64,000 nucleotides of DNA. It comes from Bacillus sp. 03113. Lineage in GTDB: Bacteria; Bacillota; Bacilli; Bacillales; Cytobacillaceae. A program made the translations under genes and the position numbers. The stretch is taken from contig NZ_VATK01000007.1 in NCBI RefSeq assembly GCF_006546985.1, positions 124,001-188,000 on the forward strand. Direction: 5' to 3'. Under the pieces are notes generated by a model. That model saw only the letters and a program-made list of their open reading frames with translations. It was not told the origin of the DNA and searched no databases. This document shows positions 44,744-54,178 of the stretch, piece by piece. Numbering within the stretch: position 1 is the first letter of the stretch; each line of letters starts with the position of its first letter.

Positions 44744-45256
44744 ATGAGAAAAGTTGAAGTAATACCATATCAAGAACAATGGTCTTTCATGTTTGAAGAA
44801 GAAGCTAATCATTTGCATCACCTATTCGGGGATGAGATTATTGACATTTATCATATTGGAAGCACAGCTGTTAATGGACTAAAAGCAAAGCCGATTATTG
44901 ATATCATGCCAGTTGTAAAGGATATTAACAAAATAGATACATTCAATATGGACATGAAGTCTCTAGGCTATGAACCAAAGGGAGAAAACGGGATTCCGAA
45001 CCGCCGATACTTTCAAAAAGGGGGAGACAATCGGACTCATCATGTACATATATATCAAGAGGGTGATCCAAATATTGAACGACACCTGGCATTTCGAGAT
45101 TATTTACGAGAATATTCAGTATGGAGAAAAATATATAGTAATTTAAAAGAAGAATTGGCTCAAAAATTTCCTAACGATATAGAATCATATATTATTGGGA
45201 AGGAGCAGCTTGTTCTGGATATTGAACGAAACGCGATCGCTTGGTACAGAGATTAA
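44744..45256 (+). CDS. GrpB/UPF0157-family nucleotidyltransferase-like protein
   Basis: A 170-residue GrpB protein: YHIGSTAVNGLKAKPIIDIMPVV (GS...D-x-D, nucleotidyltransferase-like, given split) and HHVHIYQEGDPNIERHLAFRDYL. The family belongs to the nucleotidyltransferase fold but its role is not known. TGGAGG precedes the start. Confidence 0.9.
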   Translation: MRKVEVIPYQEQWSFMFEEEANHLHHLFGDEIIDIYHIGSTAVNGLKAKPIIDIMPVVKDINKIDTFNMDMKSLGYEPKGENGIPNRRYFQKGGDNRTHHVHIYQEGDPNIERHLAFRDYLREYSVWRKIYSNLKEELAQKFPNDIESYIIGKEQLVLDIERNAIAWYRD

Positions 45257-45287
45257 GAGAATACGCTTCTTTTACTTCATAGAAAAA

Positions 45288-45312
45288 GGCATCCGTATGA
45301 TAAACGGATACC
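45288..45312 (-). terminator. Terminator of katA
   Basis: GGCATCCGT (45288-45296) and ACGGATACC (45304-45312) pair with one G-T; on the minus strand TTTTT follows. It lies about 55 bases past the katA stop. Confidence 0.82.
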
Positions 45313-45365
45313 TAGTTGAAAATGATTTCATTAGGACGATTTTACTTTTTCAGAAGCCAATTCGC

Positions 45366-46823
45366 TTATTTCGCTTCTTGTGGTACAGTTAATCCGAGGC
45401 CATCTGCTACTCTTGTTCCATACTCAGGATCAGCTTTGTAGAAATGTTCAATTTGTCGAAGCTTTATTTCTTCTTTTGTAACAGGCTTCATCGTACCTAC
45501 AATGTTTTGTACAAGTCGTATACGTTCTTCGTCACTTAAAAGACGATAAAGGTCACCAGCTTGCGTGTAGTGATCATTGTGATCATAAGCAACGCTTTCT
45601 GCTATACCGGATACTGGGTAGGCTGCTTGTTTATTTTCAGGAGACTCAGTTGGTCCTCCATAGCTATTTGGTTCGTAGTATACAGAACCCCCACCATTTT
45701 GATCAAAACGCATTTGACCATCGCGCTGATAGTTGTTCACCTTATTGTGTGGACGGTTAATTGGCAATGCTTGATGATTCGCTCCGACACGATAACGATG
45801 CGCATCTGCGTATGCAAAAAGGCGTCCTTGCAGCATTTTATCTGGTGACACATCAATTCCTGGTACGAGTGTACCTGGAGAGAAGGTTGCTTGCTCAACC
45901 TCTGCAAAATAGTTTTCAGGGTTTCGATTTAATACCATTTGGCCCACTTCAATTAATGGATAATCTTTTTGAGACCATACTTTTGTAACGTCGAATGGAT
46001 CAAAACGATACGTATTTGCATCTTCTAAAGGCATAATTTGGACATATAGCTTCCATTTTGGGAAGTCCCCTTGATCAATAGCATTAAATAGATCTTCTGT
46101 ATGATAATCAGGGTTCTCTCCAGCAAGCTGAGTCGCCACATCCACAGCTAAGTTTTTCACACCTTGCTCTGTTTTAAAATGATATTTTACCCAAACAGCT
46201 TCACCTTCAGTATTCACCCATTTAAACGTATGACTTCCGAAGCCATGCATGTGGCGATATGTCGCAGGAATACCGCGATCTGACATAAGTATCGTCACTT
46301 GATGCAGCGATTCAGGAGATAAGGACCAGAAATCCCATACGGCATCAGGGTTTTTCAAATGAGTCACTGGATGACGTTTTTGTGTATGAATAAAATCAGG
46401 GAATTTAATGGCATCACGAATGAAGAATACGGGTGTATTATTCCCAACCAAATCATAATTTCCTTCTTCTGTATAAAACTTAACCGCAAACCCACGTGGA
46501 TCACGTACAGTATCTGCAGATCCATTTTCACCTGCTACTGTGGAGAAACGAATGAACAATGGCGTTCTTTTGCCAATCTCAGAAAGGAAGTTTGCTTTCG
46601 TATATTTCGTTAAATCATTTGTTACTTCAAAGTAACCATGAGCTCCAGCACCTTTTGCATGAACAACGCGTTCGGGTACACGCTCTCTATTAAAATGAGC
46701 TAATTTTTCTAAAAGGTGGACATCTTGAATTAATGTTGGCCCGCGTGAACCAGCTGTAATTGAATTTTGGTTGTCTCCAACTGGTGCACCCCAGCTAGTA
46801 GTGAGCTTATTATGATTACTCAT
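45366..46823 (-). CDS. katA: Catalase KatA (heme, clade 3)
   Basis: A 485-residue small-subunit catalase. Catalytic His in [17 protein letters not shown], Asn in [11 protein letters not shown], and heme ligand Tyr in [14 protein letters not shown] are visible. It splits hydrogen peroxide. ATG 46823 follows AGAGGTG at the right distance; a preceding TTG is less likely. A PerR box lies upstream, so it is expected to be peroxide-induced, as in B. subtilis. Confidence 0.95.
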   Translation of the reverse strand: MSNHNKLTTSWGAPVGDNQNSITAGSRGPTLIQDVHLLEKLAHFNRERVPERVVHAKGAGAHGYFEVTNDLTKYTKANFLSEIGKRTPLFIRFSTVAGENGSADTVRDPRGFAVKFYTEEGNYDLVGNNTPVFFIRDAIKFPDFIHTQKRHPVTHLKNPDAVWDFWSLSPESLHQVTILMSDRGIPATYRHMHGFGSHTFKWVNTEGEAVWVKYHFKTEQGVKNLAVDVATQLAGENPDYHTEDLFNAIDQGDFPKWKLYVQIMPLEDANTYRFDPFDVTKVWSQKDYPLIEVGQMVLNRNPENYFAEVEQATFSPGTLVPGIDVSPDKMLQGRLFAYADAHRYRVGANHQALPINRPHNKVNNYQRDGQMRFDQNGGGSVYYEPNSYGGPTESPENKQAAYPVSGIAESVAYDHNDHYTQAGDLYRLLSDEERIRLVQNIVGTMKPVTKEEIKLRQIEHFYKADPEYGTRVADGLGLTVPQEAK

Positions 46824-46894
46824 CAAATCACCTCTATAGAATATTTTTTGATAGATTTAATGATATCAGATATTAATAAAAAATCAATATTTAA

Positions 46895-46909
46895 TTATAA
46901 TTATTACAA
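46895..46909 (-). promoter_or_regulatory. PerR box upstream of katA
   Basis: TTATAATTATTACAA matches the PerR consensus TTATAATNATTATAA at all but one position. It lies about 70 bases upstream of katA, the right position for repression. Confidence 0.82.
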
Positions 46910-46985
46910 AAAAATAATAAATTTATATAATTCTTTAATAATAATTTAATAATGCACTAAAATATAAAAAGGGAGGATAGTATGT

Positions 46986-47429
46986 ATGTCTGAGAGTATT
47001 ATTCCCATGACGCTGGATCATTTAGAGATATGTATCGTACTTTATATGGAAGTTTTTAATAGTGAGCCTTGGAATGAAAGTTGGACTGAACAAATTACGA
47101 GAGAAAGGCTTACTGATTTAATGCATACGCCCAATTTTCTTGGTTTCATAGTAATAGAGAACAAGCTGCCGCTTGGTTTCATTGCAGGGAATAGTAAGCA
47201 TACATATACCGGGCTCACTTTTTATATAGCTGAAATTTGCATTAGTCATAAAATGCAAGGGAAAGGGTACGGATCCAAATTGTTGCAGTTTTTAGAAAAT
47301 GAATTAAAACAGTGGGACGTGAGGAGTCTATATCTTTTAACCTCTATTAGTGGGCTTGCTGAAGCTTTTTATACTAAAAATGGTTATGTAGTCAATAAAA
47401 ATAGAATCGTGATGAAAAAAAGCTTATAA
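46986..47429 (+). CDS. GNAT-family N-acetyltransferase
   Basis: A 147-residue GNAT with EICISHKMQGKGYGSKLLQFLE (acetyl-CoA loop, residues about 84-100) and an AEAFYTKNGY segment at the end. The N-terminal VFNSEPWNESW segment is typical of aminoglycoside 6'-acetyltransferase-like members, but drug activity is not shown. GGGAGG precedes the start. Confidence 0.85.
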   Translation: MSESIIPMTLDHLEICIVLYMEVFNSEPWNESWTEQITRERLTDLMHTPNFLGFIVIENKLPLGFIAGNSKHTYTGLTFYIAEICISHKMQGKGYGSKLLQFLENELKQWDVRSLYLLTSISGLAEAFYTKNGYVVNKNRIVMKKSL

Positions 47430-47569
47430 AAAAATTACTCTTTATTTTCATTTAATGCGCTGCTTACGTTCTAGCTGGAAATGCTCGTTCAATAAAAATT
47501 TCAAATTATTGGGTAAAAAAGTATTGTATGATTTTCTAAAATACATTACAAATCTAATGGAGAGATAGA

Positions 47570-48139
47570 ATGAAGATACTCGGATTGATTTTTAGTGCAA
47601 GAAAAGATGGCAATACGTCAAAAATGCTCTATTATTGCATGGATAAGCTTGATTCTACTAAAAATGAAGTTGAAATGATTAATATCCATTATTTGAATAT
47701 TAATCCATGTGGAAAATGTCAATATGAGTGTTGTAAAAATGCAATTTGTCCAATAAATGATGATATCCCTAGCTTATTTAATAAATGTTTAGAATCAGAT
47801 TTGATTCTATTTGGGCTGCCTACTTATTGTGGGCATTTACCTTCAACCTACTTTATTTTTTCAGAAAGATCTCAAGCAATGATAAAAAATGAAAAAATCT
47901 ATGTAAATGAATTTCTAAAGAAGCTTAATTTTATTTTTATTGGAAATATTATTGCGGGTGCGGACATGTCGTCTCACGAGGCCCTATATTCTTTTGCCGG
48001 CAGAGATTTCTTTCCTGAGACTACATTGCTATCATCAAGAGATTATAATATGAAACCAATTAATGGGGATTTGATTGAAAACCAGTTTGTCAGACACAAG
48101 CTAGATGGTTTTGTTGAGAGAATACTGCAAAAGTATTAG
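47570..48139 (+). CDS. Iron-sulfur flavoprotein-like NAD(P)H-dependent reductase
   Basis: A 189-residue flavodoxin-fold protein. FMN-binding starts with GLIFSARKDGNTSK and continues with LFGLPTYCGHLPS. A cysteine cluster Cys47, Cys50, Cys54, Cys55 and Cys60 (CxxCxxxCCxxxxC) between them resembles the compact 4Fe-4S motif of archaeal/anaerobe iron-sulfur flavoproteins. A redox role is likely; partner unknown. It is transcribed alone, with GGAGAG before the start. Confidence 0.8.
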   Translation: MKILGLIFSARKDGNTSKMLYYCMDKLDSTKNEVEMINIHYLNINPCGKCQYECCKNAICPINDDIPSLFNKCLESDLILFGLPTYCGHLPSTYFIFSERSQAMIKNEKIYVNEFLKKLNFIFIGNIIAGADMSSHEALYSFAGRDFFPETTLLSSRDYNMKPINGDLIENQFVRHKLDGFVERILQKY

Positions 48140-48142
48140 GTA

Positions 48143-48168
48143 TAAGATGGAGGATTTACTCCATCTTA
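48143..48168 (+). terminator. Terminator after the flavoprotein gene
   Basis: TAAGATGGAG (48143-48152) and CTCCATCTTA (48159-48168) pair around six bases, followed by TTTAAAAAA. Weak T-run. Confidence 0.6.
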
Positions 48169-48202
48169 TTTAAAAAAATATTAGACTATGCTGTTGAGGG
48201 AA

Positions 48203-48223
48203 GCCTATCACTTAATGATAGGC
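48203..48223. other. 8-bp inverted repeat GCCTATCA/TGATAGGC
   Basis: A small perfect hairpin lies between the convergent flavoprotein and EamA genes. It may add to termination of either gene; no T-run. Confidence 0.4.
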
Positions 48224-48238
48224 AAGAATTGGACAGCT

Positions 48239-49129
48239 TTAACTATATTTATTTTGCATCCTTTTTTTAAATAGAAGCTTTTTTAAATCCACTTCAGCTA
48301 ATAATACCCCAATGAGTACTATAGCAGCTCCAATATACCCTCTTGTTGAAAGCATTTCACCAGCAAAAAGAAATGCAAATAGTGCTGCGAAAACGGGCTC
48401 CAGTGAAAAAATTAGACTTGTATGAATAGGTGTCGTGTATTTTTGGGCAGTGGTTTGACCAATCGTTCCGATGGCGCTGCATAGTAAACCTAATGCTAAA
48501 ACAGCAAACCAAGCATCAAATGTGTCCGGAAGCTTTGGTGTTTCAAACGAAACAGAAAATAAAAGACCAAATACTGCTGTAAAACCAAGCTGTAAAACTC
48601 CTAGGGTAATAGAGTCAACATTTTTCGTTAAAGCTCCTGTTACGACAATATGAGTGGCATTGCATAAGGCACATAAAATACATAAGATTGCCCCGTATCC
48701 CAATTGAAGTGTGTTATTTAATGTTAATAATCCTATACCAAAAAGGGCTAATAGAATTCCTATGATCACTTGATTTTTTGGTTTTTTCTTTAACCATAAA
48801 GACGATAATAATGGTGCAAAAATAACGGTCAGGCTGACTAAAAAGCCCGCACTCGATGCTGATGTTGTTTTGACGCCAGAAGTGACGGTTGCAAAGACTA
48901 GAAATAAAATAGAACCTAAAATAAAAGCATATTTGATCGTTTGAACATTTGCTTTTAGCAGTCTTTTATAAAATAAAGCAGCGGAAAGAAAAAAGGCGAT
49001 GCCAAATCTCAAAGCAATTAAATTAAATACATTGATAGAATCAAGGCCCATTTTCATAAATAAATAAGATGAGCCCCAAAAAATAGTTATGATCACCATG
49101 ACAAAATCTGCTCTAATTTGTGTTTTCAT
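48239..49129 (-). CDS. EamA/DMT-family transporter
   Basis: A 296-residue carrier with ten helices and two EamA repeats: ITIFWGSSYLFMKMGL at the start, LVSLTVIFAPLLSSLWLKKKP in repeat one and SLIFSLEPVFAALFAFLFAGE in repeat two. Such proteins often export amino acids. The neighbouring divergent or nearby Lrp-type regulator (49301-49741, same strand upstream) suggests an amino-acid link. Substrate unknown. Confidence 0.87.
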   Translation of the reverse strand: MKTQIRADFVMVIITIFWGSSYLFMKMGLDSINVFNLIALRFGIAFFLSAALFYKRLLKANVQTIKYAFILGSILFLVFATVTSGVKTTSASSAGFLVSLTVIFAPLLSSLWLKKKPKNQVIIGILLALFGIGLLTLNNTLQLGYGAILCILCALCNATHIVVTGALTKNVDSITLGVLQLGFTAVFGLLFSVSFETPKLPDTFDAWFAVLALGLLCSAIGTIGQTTAQKYTTPIHTSLIFSLEPVFAALFAFLFAGEMLSTRGYIGAAIVLIGVLLAEVDLKKLLFKKRMQNKYS

Positions 49130-49300
49130 AAGTCAATTTCCTCTCATTTAGGTAGAAGCATTAATATGTAGATATCGCTATATTCATCATTATAATTGGA
49201 AAGGTTGAATTAAAAAAATGAATGTTTATCATTTTTTATATGAAAAATATTAATGAATAAAACGGACACCTACTAATATTTGTTTGCTTTTTCTTATAAC

Positions 49301-49741
49301 CTACTGATTAAAAAGAAACCGTCCGTTTTTAATTTCTTGTATAGATAAATTCAATCTATAGTTCCCATGTTTAAGTAGTTCATTAAGAAAAAGATTCAAT
49401 TTTTCTTGCGATTCAACTTTTATTTTTAAATGGTAACAACCTTCCCCAGATATACGGTGAGCTTCAATTACCTCTTTACGATCATTTATAAAACGAATAA
49501 AAGAATCATGGTTTGCTGTTTTCATAAAAATAATGACAAACGCTGTATAAGAAAGCCCTAATTTCATTTCATCGATTATTAGGGAATAGGCTTTAATCAC
49601 ACCGCTCTCCTCAAGTTTTTTTATACGATTGCCGACAGCTTGTCCAGTCATATGAATTTGTGCCCCTAAGTCTTTCCATTGAATACGTGAATTTTCAGTT
49701 AGCAATCGAAGAATTTGAAAATCAATATTATCAAGCTGCAT
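49301..49741 (-). CDS. Lrp/AsnC-family regulator
   Basis: A 146-residue protein with the Lrp helix-turn-helix (NIDFQILRLLTENSRIQWKD then GQAVGNRIKKLEESGVIKAY) and a C-terminal RAM domain with HRISGEGCYHLKIKVE. The likely start is ATG 49741 after AAAGGAA. It is encoded upstream of the EamA exporter, on the same strand, with 171 bases between them, and divergent from a cysteine hydrolase; it may regulate either. Confidence 0.88.
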   Translation of the reverse strand: MQLDNIDFQILRLLTENSRIQWKDLGAQIHMTGQAVGNRIKKLEESGVIKAYSLIIDEMKLGLSYTAFVIIFMKTANHDSFIRFINDRKEVIEAHRISGEGCYHLKIKVESQEKLNLFLNELLKHGNYRLNLSIQEIKNGRFLFNQ

Positions 49742-49860
49742 ATAAATTCCTTTCATCATGAAATTATTTTTAATAAAAGTGTTTCATCAAAGTATCGATT
49801 AAACTCAAAATTTTCATTATGATTTCATTATATTTTATTTTATGTTTAGGAGGAATGAAA

Positions 49861-50403
49861 ATGAGTACAGCTTTGATCTTAATTGATATTCAAAATGACT
49901 ATTTTCCAAATGGAAAAATGGAATTAAAAAATCCCGAGAAAGCAGCAGAGAGAGCAGGAGAAATCCTTGAATGGTTTAGAAAAAAAAACCATCATATCTT
50001 CCATATTCAGCATGTTTCGAATCGAGTAGGAGCAAGCTTCTTTCTTCCTAACACAGAGGGAGTCAAGATACATCAATCGGTTTTACCATTAGAACAAGAA
50101 AGTATTATTATAAAACATACACCTAACAGCTTTTTCATGACCGAATTAGAAAGCAAACTAAGAGAAAATGGAGTGACCAAACTAGTAATTTGCGGCATGA
50201 TGACGCATATGTGCATTGATGGAACAGTAAGAGCCGCAAAGGAGCTGGGTTTTGAATGTACGCTTATTGAAGATGCTTGTACAACGAAGGATTTATTTTA
50301 TCAGGATAGGCTTGTGTCAGCTGATCAGGTTCATTTTGCGTTTGTTAGTGCACTTAGCGGAACATATGCAAATGTAGTTTCAACAGAAAATTTTCTATTA
50401 TGA
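49861..50403 (+). CDS. Cysteine hydrolase, isochorismatase family
   Basis: A 180-residue isochorismatase-fold hydrolase. The catalytic triad is visible: Asp9 in LIDIQNDYF, Lys85 in IIIKHTPNSFF and Cys118 in GMMTHMCIDGTVRAA. It likely hydrolyses an amide such as nicotinamide or a related compound. ATG 49861 follows TAGGAGG. A nucleotidyltransferase gene follows 37 bases downstream. Confidence 0.9.
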   Translation: MSTALILIDIQNDYFPNGKMELKNPEKAAERAGEILEWFRKKNHHIFHIQHVSNRVGASFFLPNTEGVKIHQSVLPLEQESIIIKHTPNSFFMTELESKLRENGVTKLVICGMMTHMCIDGTVRAAKELGFECTLIEDACTTKDLFYQDRLVSADQVHFAFVSALSGTYANVVSTENFLL

Positions 50404-50440
50404 TTTATCGAAGGAGAAATAATGAACAAAGGTGAGGATG

Positions 50441-51166
50441 ATGGAAGAGATAAAAAGATTAGAACCAATTGAAGCCTCAAAAAAGTTTATTGAAAGGTAT
50501 TTTCCAAACTGCCAAGGTGCTCTATTAGCCGGAAGTGTGGTACGAGGTGAAGCTACAAGTACCTCTGATCTTGATATTGTCGTTTTTGATCATAGCCTTT
50601 CTTCTTCCTTTCGGAAATCATTAATTGAAAATGATTGGCCGATAGAGGTTTTTGCACATAATCTGAAATCATACAAGGAGTTTTTTGCGAGTGACTGTGA
50701 AAGAGCAAGACCTGCATTGCCAAGAATGGTTTCAGAAGGTGTGGTTCTTGTCGATAAAGGAATTATTAAGGCGATAAAAAAAGAAGCTATAGAGCTAATA
50801 AATAACGGTCCGGAAAAATGGTCTGAAGAAATCATTCGTACAAAACGTTATTTCATAACTGATGCATTGGAGGATTTCATAGGTTCTTCAAACAAAGCTG
50901 AAGAAATATTTATTGCCAGTACTTTAGCAGAGCTCATTCATGAATTTGTATTGCGAACAAATGGTCATTGGATCGGAGCTTCAAAATGGATTGTTCGTGC
51001 ATTACAGCAGTATGATGAATTATTTACTAAAGAATTTGTAGAAGCATTTGACTTGTATTATAAAACGGGTCAAAAAGATAAGGTTGTCCAATTGGCTGAC
51101 AAAGTATTGAAACCGTTTGGAGGTCGACTATTTGAAGGTTTTTCTTTAGGAGAGCCAATTATCTGA
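50441..51166 (+). CDS. Nucleotidyltransferase-domain protein (kanamycin-nucleotidyltransferase-like)
   Basis: About 242 residues. The N-terminal domain has GSVVRGEATSTSDLDIVVF (GSX-type with DxD), a polymerase-beta-type active site, followed by a helical C-terminal domain as in aminoglycoside nucleotidyltransferases. Substrate unknown. Two ATGs lie at 50438 and 50441 after AAAGGTGAGG; I use 50441. A short 16-codon frame with its own AAGGAG (50422-50472) overlaps the start in another frame. Confidence 0.8.
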   Translation: MEEIKRLEPIEASKKFIERYFPNCQGALLAGSVVRGEATSTSDLDIVVFDHSLSSSFRKSLIENDWPIEVFAHNLKSYKEFFASDCERARPALPRMVSEGVVLVDKGIIKAIKKEAIELINNGPEKWSEEIIRTKRYFITDALEDFIGSSNKAEEIFIASTLAELIHEFVLRTNGHWIGASKWIVRALQQYDELFTKEFVEAFDLYYKTGQKDKVVQLADKVLKPFGGRLFEGFSLGEPII

Positions 51167-51213
51167 TATAGAATTACAAAATTAATTGTAGCTTCTTTAA
51201 TCCTAGTATAACC

Positions 51214-51247
51214 GCTTGAGGAAAAGTGTACTCCTCAAGCTTTTTTT
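51214..51247 (+). terminator. Intrinsic terminator after the nucleotidyltransferase gene
   Basis: GCTTGAGGA (51214-51222) pairs with TCCTCAAGC (51232-51240), then seven T (51241-51247). Confidence 0.9.
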
Positions 51248-51262
51248 AATTGAAACAAAATA

Positions 51263-51610
51263 TTAATTTCGCTCAAATCCAAGATATCTTGTTCCTTGAA
51301 AAGTTAATATTCCAGTATCATCTTTAGAAAGTTGACCGTATTCTTTTTCGGAGACCTTAAACTCAGTACGATCTTTGCTCTCAAATTCAAAGGTTACATA
51401 ATATGAAGTATGTGATGAAGATCCGCCTCTGCTTACATGATTACGTTTCGATGTCAGAACTACAGGCACATTAAGGCGTGGAGATTGTTCATTTTTCCTC
51501 CATGTACCTATTCCTTTTATAATGCTGATCAATATACCTCCAATAACGATAATGAAAATTAGTCCAATAAAAATAGGAACTAAATAAAACATAATATCCC
51601 CAATATACAA
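51263..51610 (-). CDS. DUF2500-family membrane protein
   Basis: About 115 residues: one N-terminal transmembrane helix (about residues 8-32) then a soluble beta domain with PVVLTSKRNHVSRGG and a C-terminal GILTFQGTRYLGFER, the hallmark of DUF2500. Function is unknown. TTG 51610 is the likely start, seven bases after AGGAGG. Confidence 0.82.
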   Translation of the reverse strand: MYIGDIMFYLVPIFIGLIFIIVIGGILISIIKGIGTWRKNEQSPRLNVPVVLTSKRNHVSRGGSSSHTSYYVTFEFESKDRTEFKVSEKEYGQLSKDDTGILTFQGTRYLGFERN

Positions 51611-51787
51611 GTGATTTCCTCCTAATATCAAATAATGTTAAAGATTATACGAAAAATATGAAATGAAGTTTCAAAAAGAGAGATATTTTTCCAAATTTCT
51701 GTTTGGATCTACTTTCTTTAGGTTGAGTGTAAAAATTTTGAAAGTACGGATTGAATGAACTAGTTTATTCTAACCTGTGGAAAATAC

Positions 51788-51815
51788 AACCAGAATATTT
51801 ACATCTATTCTGGTT
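51788..51815 (+). promoter_or_regulatory. Perfect 10-bp inverted repeat upstream of the YhcN/YlaJ gene
   Basis: AACCAGAATA (51788-51797) and TATTCTGGTT (51806-51815) pair around eight bases, about 37 bases before the start codon. It may be an operator or a 5' UTR hairpin. Confidence 0.45.
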
Positions 51816-51851
51816 AATTTAAGATTAGACTTAATTAATGAGGTGGTAATT

Positions 51852-52385
51852 TTGCAAAAAATGATCCTTTTCTCAATTTCTCTATTATCCGCATTTTTGC
51901 TATTTGGATGTAATTTTAATGATGGAGATAGAGCATTGAATAATCGTGATGTCAATAATGTTCAAAGAGTTCGATACAATAATGAAAATGTAGGAATTCC
52001 AAATGTAACAAATAATCGGAATGATTTAACCGATGTTAATCGTGAAGAAACAAGAATGGAAGTGGCAGATGATTCATCTGATCGAATTGCTAACATGAAA
52101 GAAGTTGACACTGCAAACGTGATCGTTACGAACCGAAATGCTTATGTAGCTGTTATTTTGGAGAATGACACCAAAGATGAATTAACCGATGATCTGGAGA
52201 AGAAAATTGCTGATCAAGTGAGAGCGGAAGATCCAGATATTAGGAATGTATTTGTATCAACGAATCCTGATTTTGTAGATAGAATGACTGATTATACACG
52301 AAGAGTAAGTGAAGGAGAACCTGTAGAAGGATTCTTTGAAGAATTTAATGAAACAGTTAGAAGAGTATTTCCAACTAATCGCTAA
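51852..52385 (+). CDS. YhcN/YlaJ-family sporulation lipoprotein
   Basis: About 177 residues. A lipoprotein signal (hydrophobic run then LLFGC lipobox) is followed by an Asn/Asp-rich region and a C-terminal domain with the family segments RIANMKEVDTANVIVTNRNAYVAV (in parts) and VRAEDPDIRNVFVSTNPDFV. Members are found in spore membranes and help germination. TTG 51852 follows GAGGTGG. Monocistronic. Confidence 0.88.
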   Translation: MQKMILFSISLLSAFLLFGCNFNDGDRALNNRDVNNVQRVRYNNENVGIPNVTNNRNDLTDVNREETRMEVADDSSDRIANMKEVDTANVIVTNRNAYVAVILENDTKDELTDDLEKKIADQVRAEDPDIRNVFVSTNPDFVDRMTDYTRRVSEGEPVEGFFEEFNETVRRVFPTNR

Positions 52386-52404
52386 TATGTTCGGACAATT
52401 AAGT

Positions 52405-52441
52405 GGCAGTCTTACTTTAAAAAAGTAGGGCTGCCTTTTTT
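52405..52441 (+). terminator. Terminator after the sporulation lipoprotein gene
   Basis: GGCAGTCTTAC (52405-52415) pairs with GTAGGGCTGCC (52425-52435) with two wobble/mismatch positions, then a T-run. Confidence 0.75.
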
Positions 52442-52501
52442 ACTTAAAATTAATTTCATTGTATCTTTTAAATATAAAAGTGCGAATAAGAAAGGAACTT
52501 T

Positions 52502-53488
52502 ATGATTATGTCTAAAGCTGATAATATGCTGTCTATTTTGTTGTTGTTGAAATCTAGGAAGCGAATGACTGCAAAGGAATTAGCGGAGGCATTGGAGATA
52601 AATATTCGAACCGTATACCGATATATCGACTCTTTATGTTCAAGTGGAGTGCCTATTGTTGCGGATTCAGGACATAATGGAGGATACAGTTTACTTGAAG
52701 AATTTAATGAGATGCCTTTAATTTTTGATTTGAATGAACAGAAAGCACTTATGCATGCGGCGCTCTTTGCACAAGAAGCTGGTTATCCATTTAGTCATGA
52801 ACTAAACCGAGCTATTGCTAAACTAAAAAGGGTGAGGAATCAAGAGCAACAAGATAAAATTAGCCGTCATCTACACGGATTTGACGTGATTAGTCCTCTA
52901 TCTCCTCCTGTATTGGCAACAACTCTTCAAGAGATTGAAGTGTCGGTAGCCGAATGCAAAACACTTTTAATCCATTATAAAAAAGGAAATGAATCTTCAG
53001 CACAAATCAGGCATATTGATCCGTATGGACTTGTTTATTGGAAAGGGAAGTGGTATGTCGTTGCTTATTGTCAGCTACGGAAAGATGTTCGAAGCTTTCG
53101 CGTCGATCGGGTTGAGTCTATTTCAAAAACCGAAAAAATATTTGAAAGGCCGCAAGATTTTTCTGTGCGTCATTTTTTTCTTCACAAATTACTTCCAAAT
53201 TTAGATCAAAAGGAGTATCTAATTTCTGTACATATTGTAGGGAAACAAGAAGCGTTAAATGATTTATGCGAGCATTGGTTATTTGGGCATGCTCTAATAG
53301 AGCGTTCAGTCGACCGAGCTCAATTTGTGCTTGATGAAAAAGTGATTCAGACTTATGTTCCTTATTTTCTTCTTCCCTATGGAAGATCGATTCAAGTTGT
53401 AGAACCTCTTATTTTAAAAAATAGACTTGTAGTTATAACCTCTGAGCTCCTTGATTTTTATCAAAAAGATGACTTCACTGACCATTAA
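52502..53488 (+). CDS. WYL-domain transcriptional regulator (YafY/DeoR type)
   Basis: A 328-residue regulator: N-terminal winged helix (AKELAEALEINIRTVYRYIDSL near residues 23-42, given in part), a central WYL domain with HIDPYGLVYWKGKWYVVAYC and RSFRVDRVESI, and a C-terminal WCX domain. Such proteins sense nucleic-acid-like or other ligands. It is followed by an AHSA1 gene that it may control. AAAGGAA precedes the start. Confidence 0.88.
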   Translation: MIMSKADNMLSILLLLKSRKRMTAKELAEALEINIRTVYRYIDSLCSSGVPIVADSGHNGGYSLLEEFNEMPLIFDLNEQKALMHAALFAQEAGYPFSHELNRAIAKLKRVRNQEQQDKISRHLHGFDVISPLSPPVLATTLQEIEVSVAECKTLLIHYKKGNESSAQIRHIDPYGLVYWKGKWYVVAYCQLRKDVRSFRVDRVESISKTEKIFERPQDFSVRHFFLHKLLPNLDQKEYLISVHIVGKQEALNDLCEHWLFGHALIERSVDRAQFVLDEKVIQTYVPYFLLPYGRSIQVVEPLILKNRLVVITSELLDFYQKDDFTDH

Positions 53489-53562
53489 TGTCAGTGAATA
53501 TCGTGTATGATCAATGTACATCATGATATACAAATCAATTTACTAAACGAGGAGGAGCCTTT

Positions 53563-54018
53563 ATGGATTTAAAGTACGAGTTCTATATTGCCGGTACACC
53601 AGAAAAGGTGTGGGATGTTCTTATTACACCAGAGGGGACGAAAGAAATTTTTTATGGAAGTATTATTAAATCAACATTTAAAGAAGGAGACCCTATTGCA
53701 TATGTAGGGCCTGGAATCGAAGGGGATGAAACCGTTCATGTTTATGGGAAGGTGCTTGCATTTGAAACCCAAAAAGAGCTAACCTTTACTCATTATGTTG
53801 GAGAATCTTATTTAAAGGGTAGAGAAAATTATGAGTCGAGAATCTCTTATTTGCTTGAACCTGTTGGTAGATGTACAAAGCTAACACTCATTCATGATCA
53901 ATGGGATATTAATAATCCTTCTTATAAAAATAGTGATAAAGCCTGGTGGATGATATTAAATAATATAAAGACCTATATTGAGACAGGTAAAACATTAGAT
54001 TTTGGAGAAAGTGCATAG
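53563..54018 (+). CDS. SRPBCC/AHSA1-family protein
   Basis: A 151-residue START-like (AHSA1) protein: EFYIAGTPEKVWDVLITPEGTK at the start and a long C-terminal helix after WWMILNNIKTYIETG. It has a ligand-binding cavity; ligand unknown. Its location right behind the WYL/DeoR-type regulator is typical. AGGAGGAG precedes the start. Confidence 0.87.
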   Translation: MDLKYEFYIAGTPEKVWDVLITPEGTKEIFYGSIIKSTFKEGDPIAYVGPGIEGDETVHVYGKVLAFETQKELTFTHYVGESYLKGRENYESRISYLLEPVGRCTKLTLIHDQWDINNPSYKNSDKAWWMILNNIKTYIETGKTLDFGESA

Positions 54019-54034
54019 ATTATTTACGTCTTTA

Positions 54035-54083
54035 AGAGAGCACTCTAGTTGCTAATGCAACCTCTGAGTGGCCCTCTTTTTTT
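54035..54083 (+). terminator. Terminator after the AHSA1 gene
   Basis: A branched stem (AGAG...CTCT outer, CACTC/GAGTG, GTTGC/GCAAC inner) ends in a seven-T run near 54078-54084. Confidence 0.78.
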
Positions 54084-54178
54084 CTCTACTTTCCTTAGAT
54101 TTGGTTAATTTATACCAATTTTCCAATGAATAATGTTAAAATAAACCTTATTTATCATACAGAATAGGGGATAGAGTT

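Noticed and set aside
50422-50472. 16-codon frame with AAGGAG overlapping the nucleotidyltransferase start
   Set aside because: Could be a leader peptide, but it holds no stalling or regulatory codon pattern, and the main gene has its own ribosome site.
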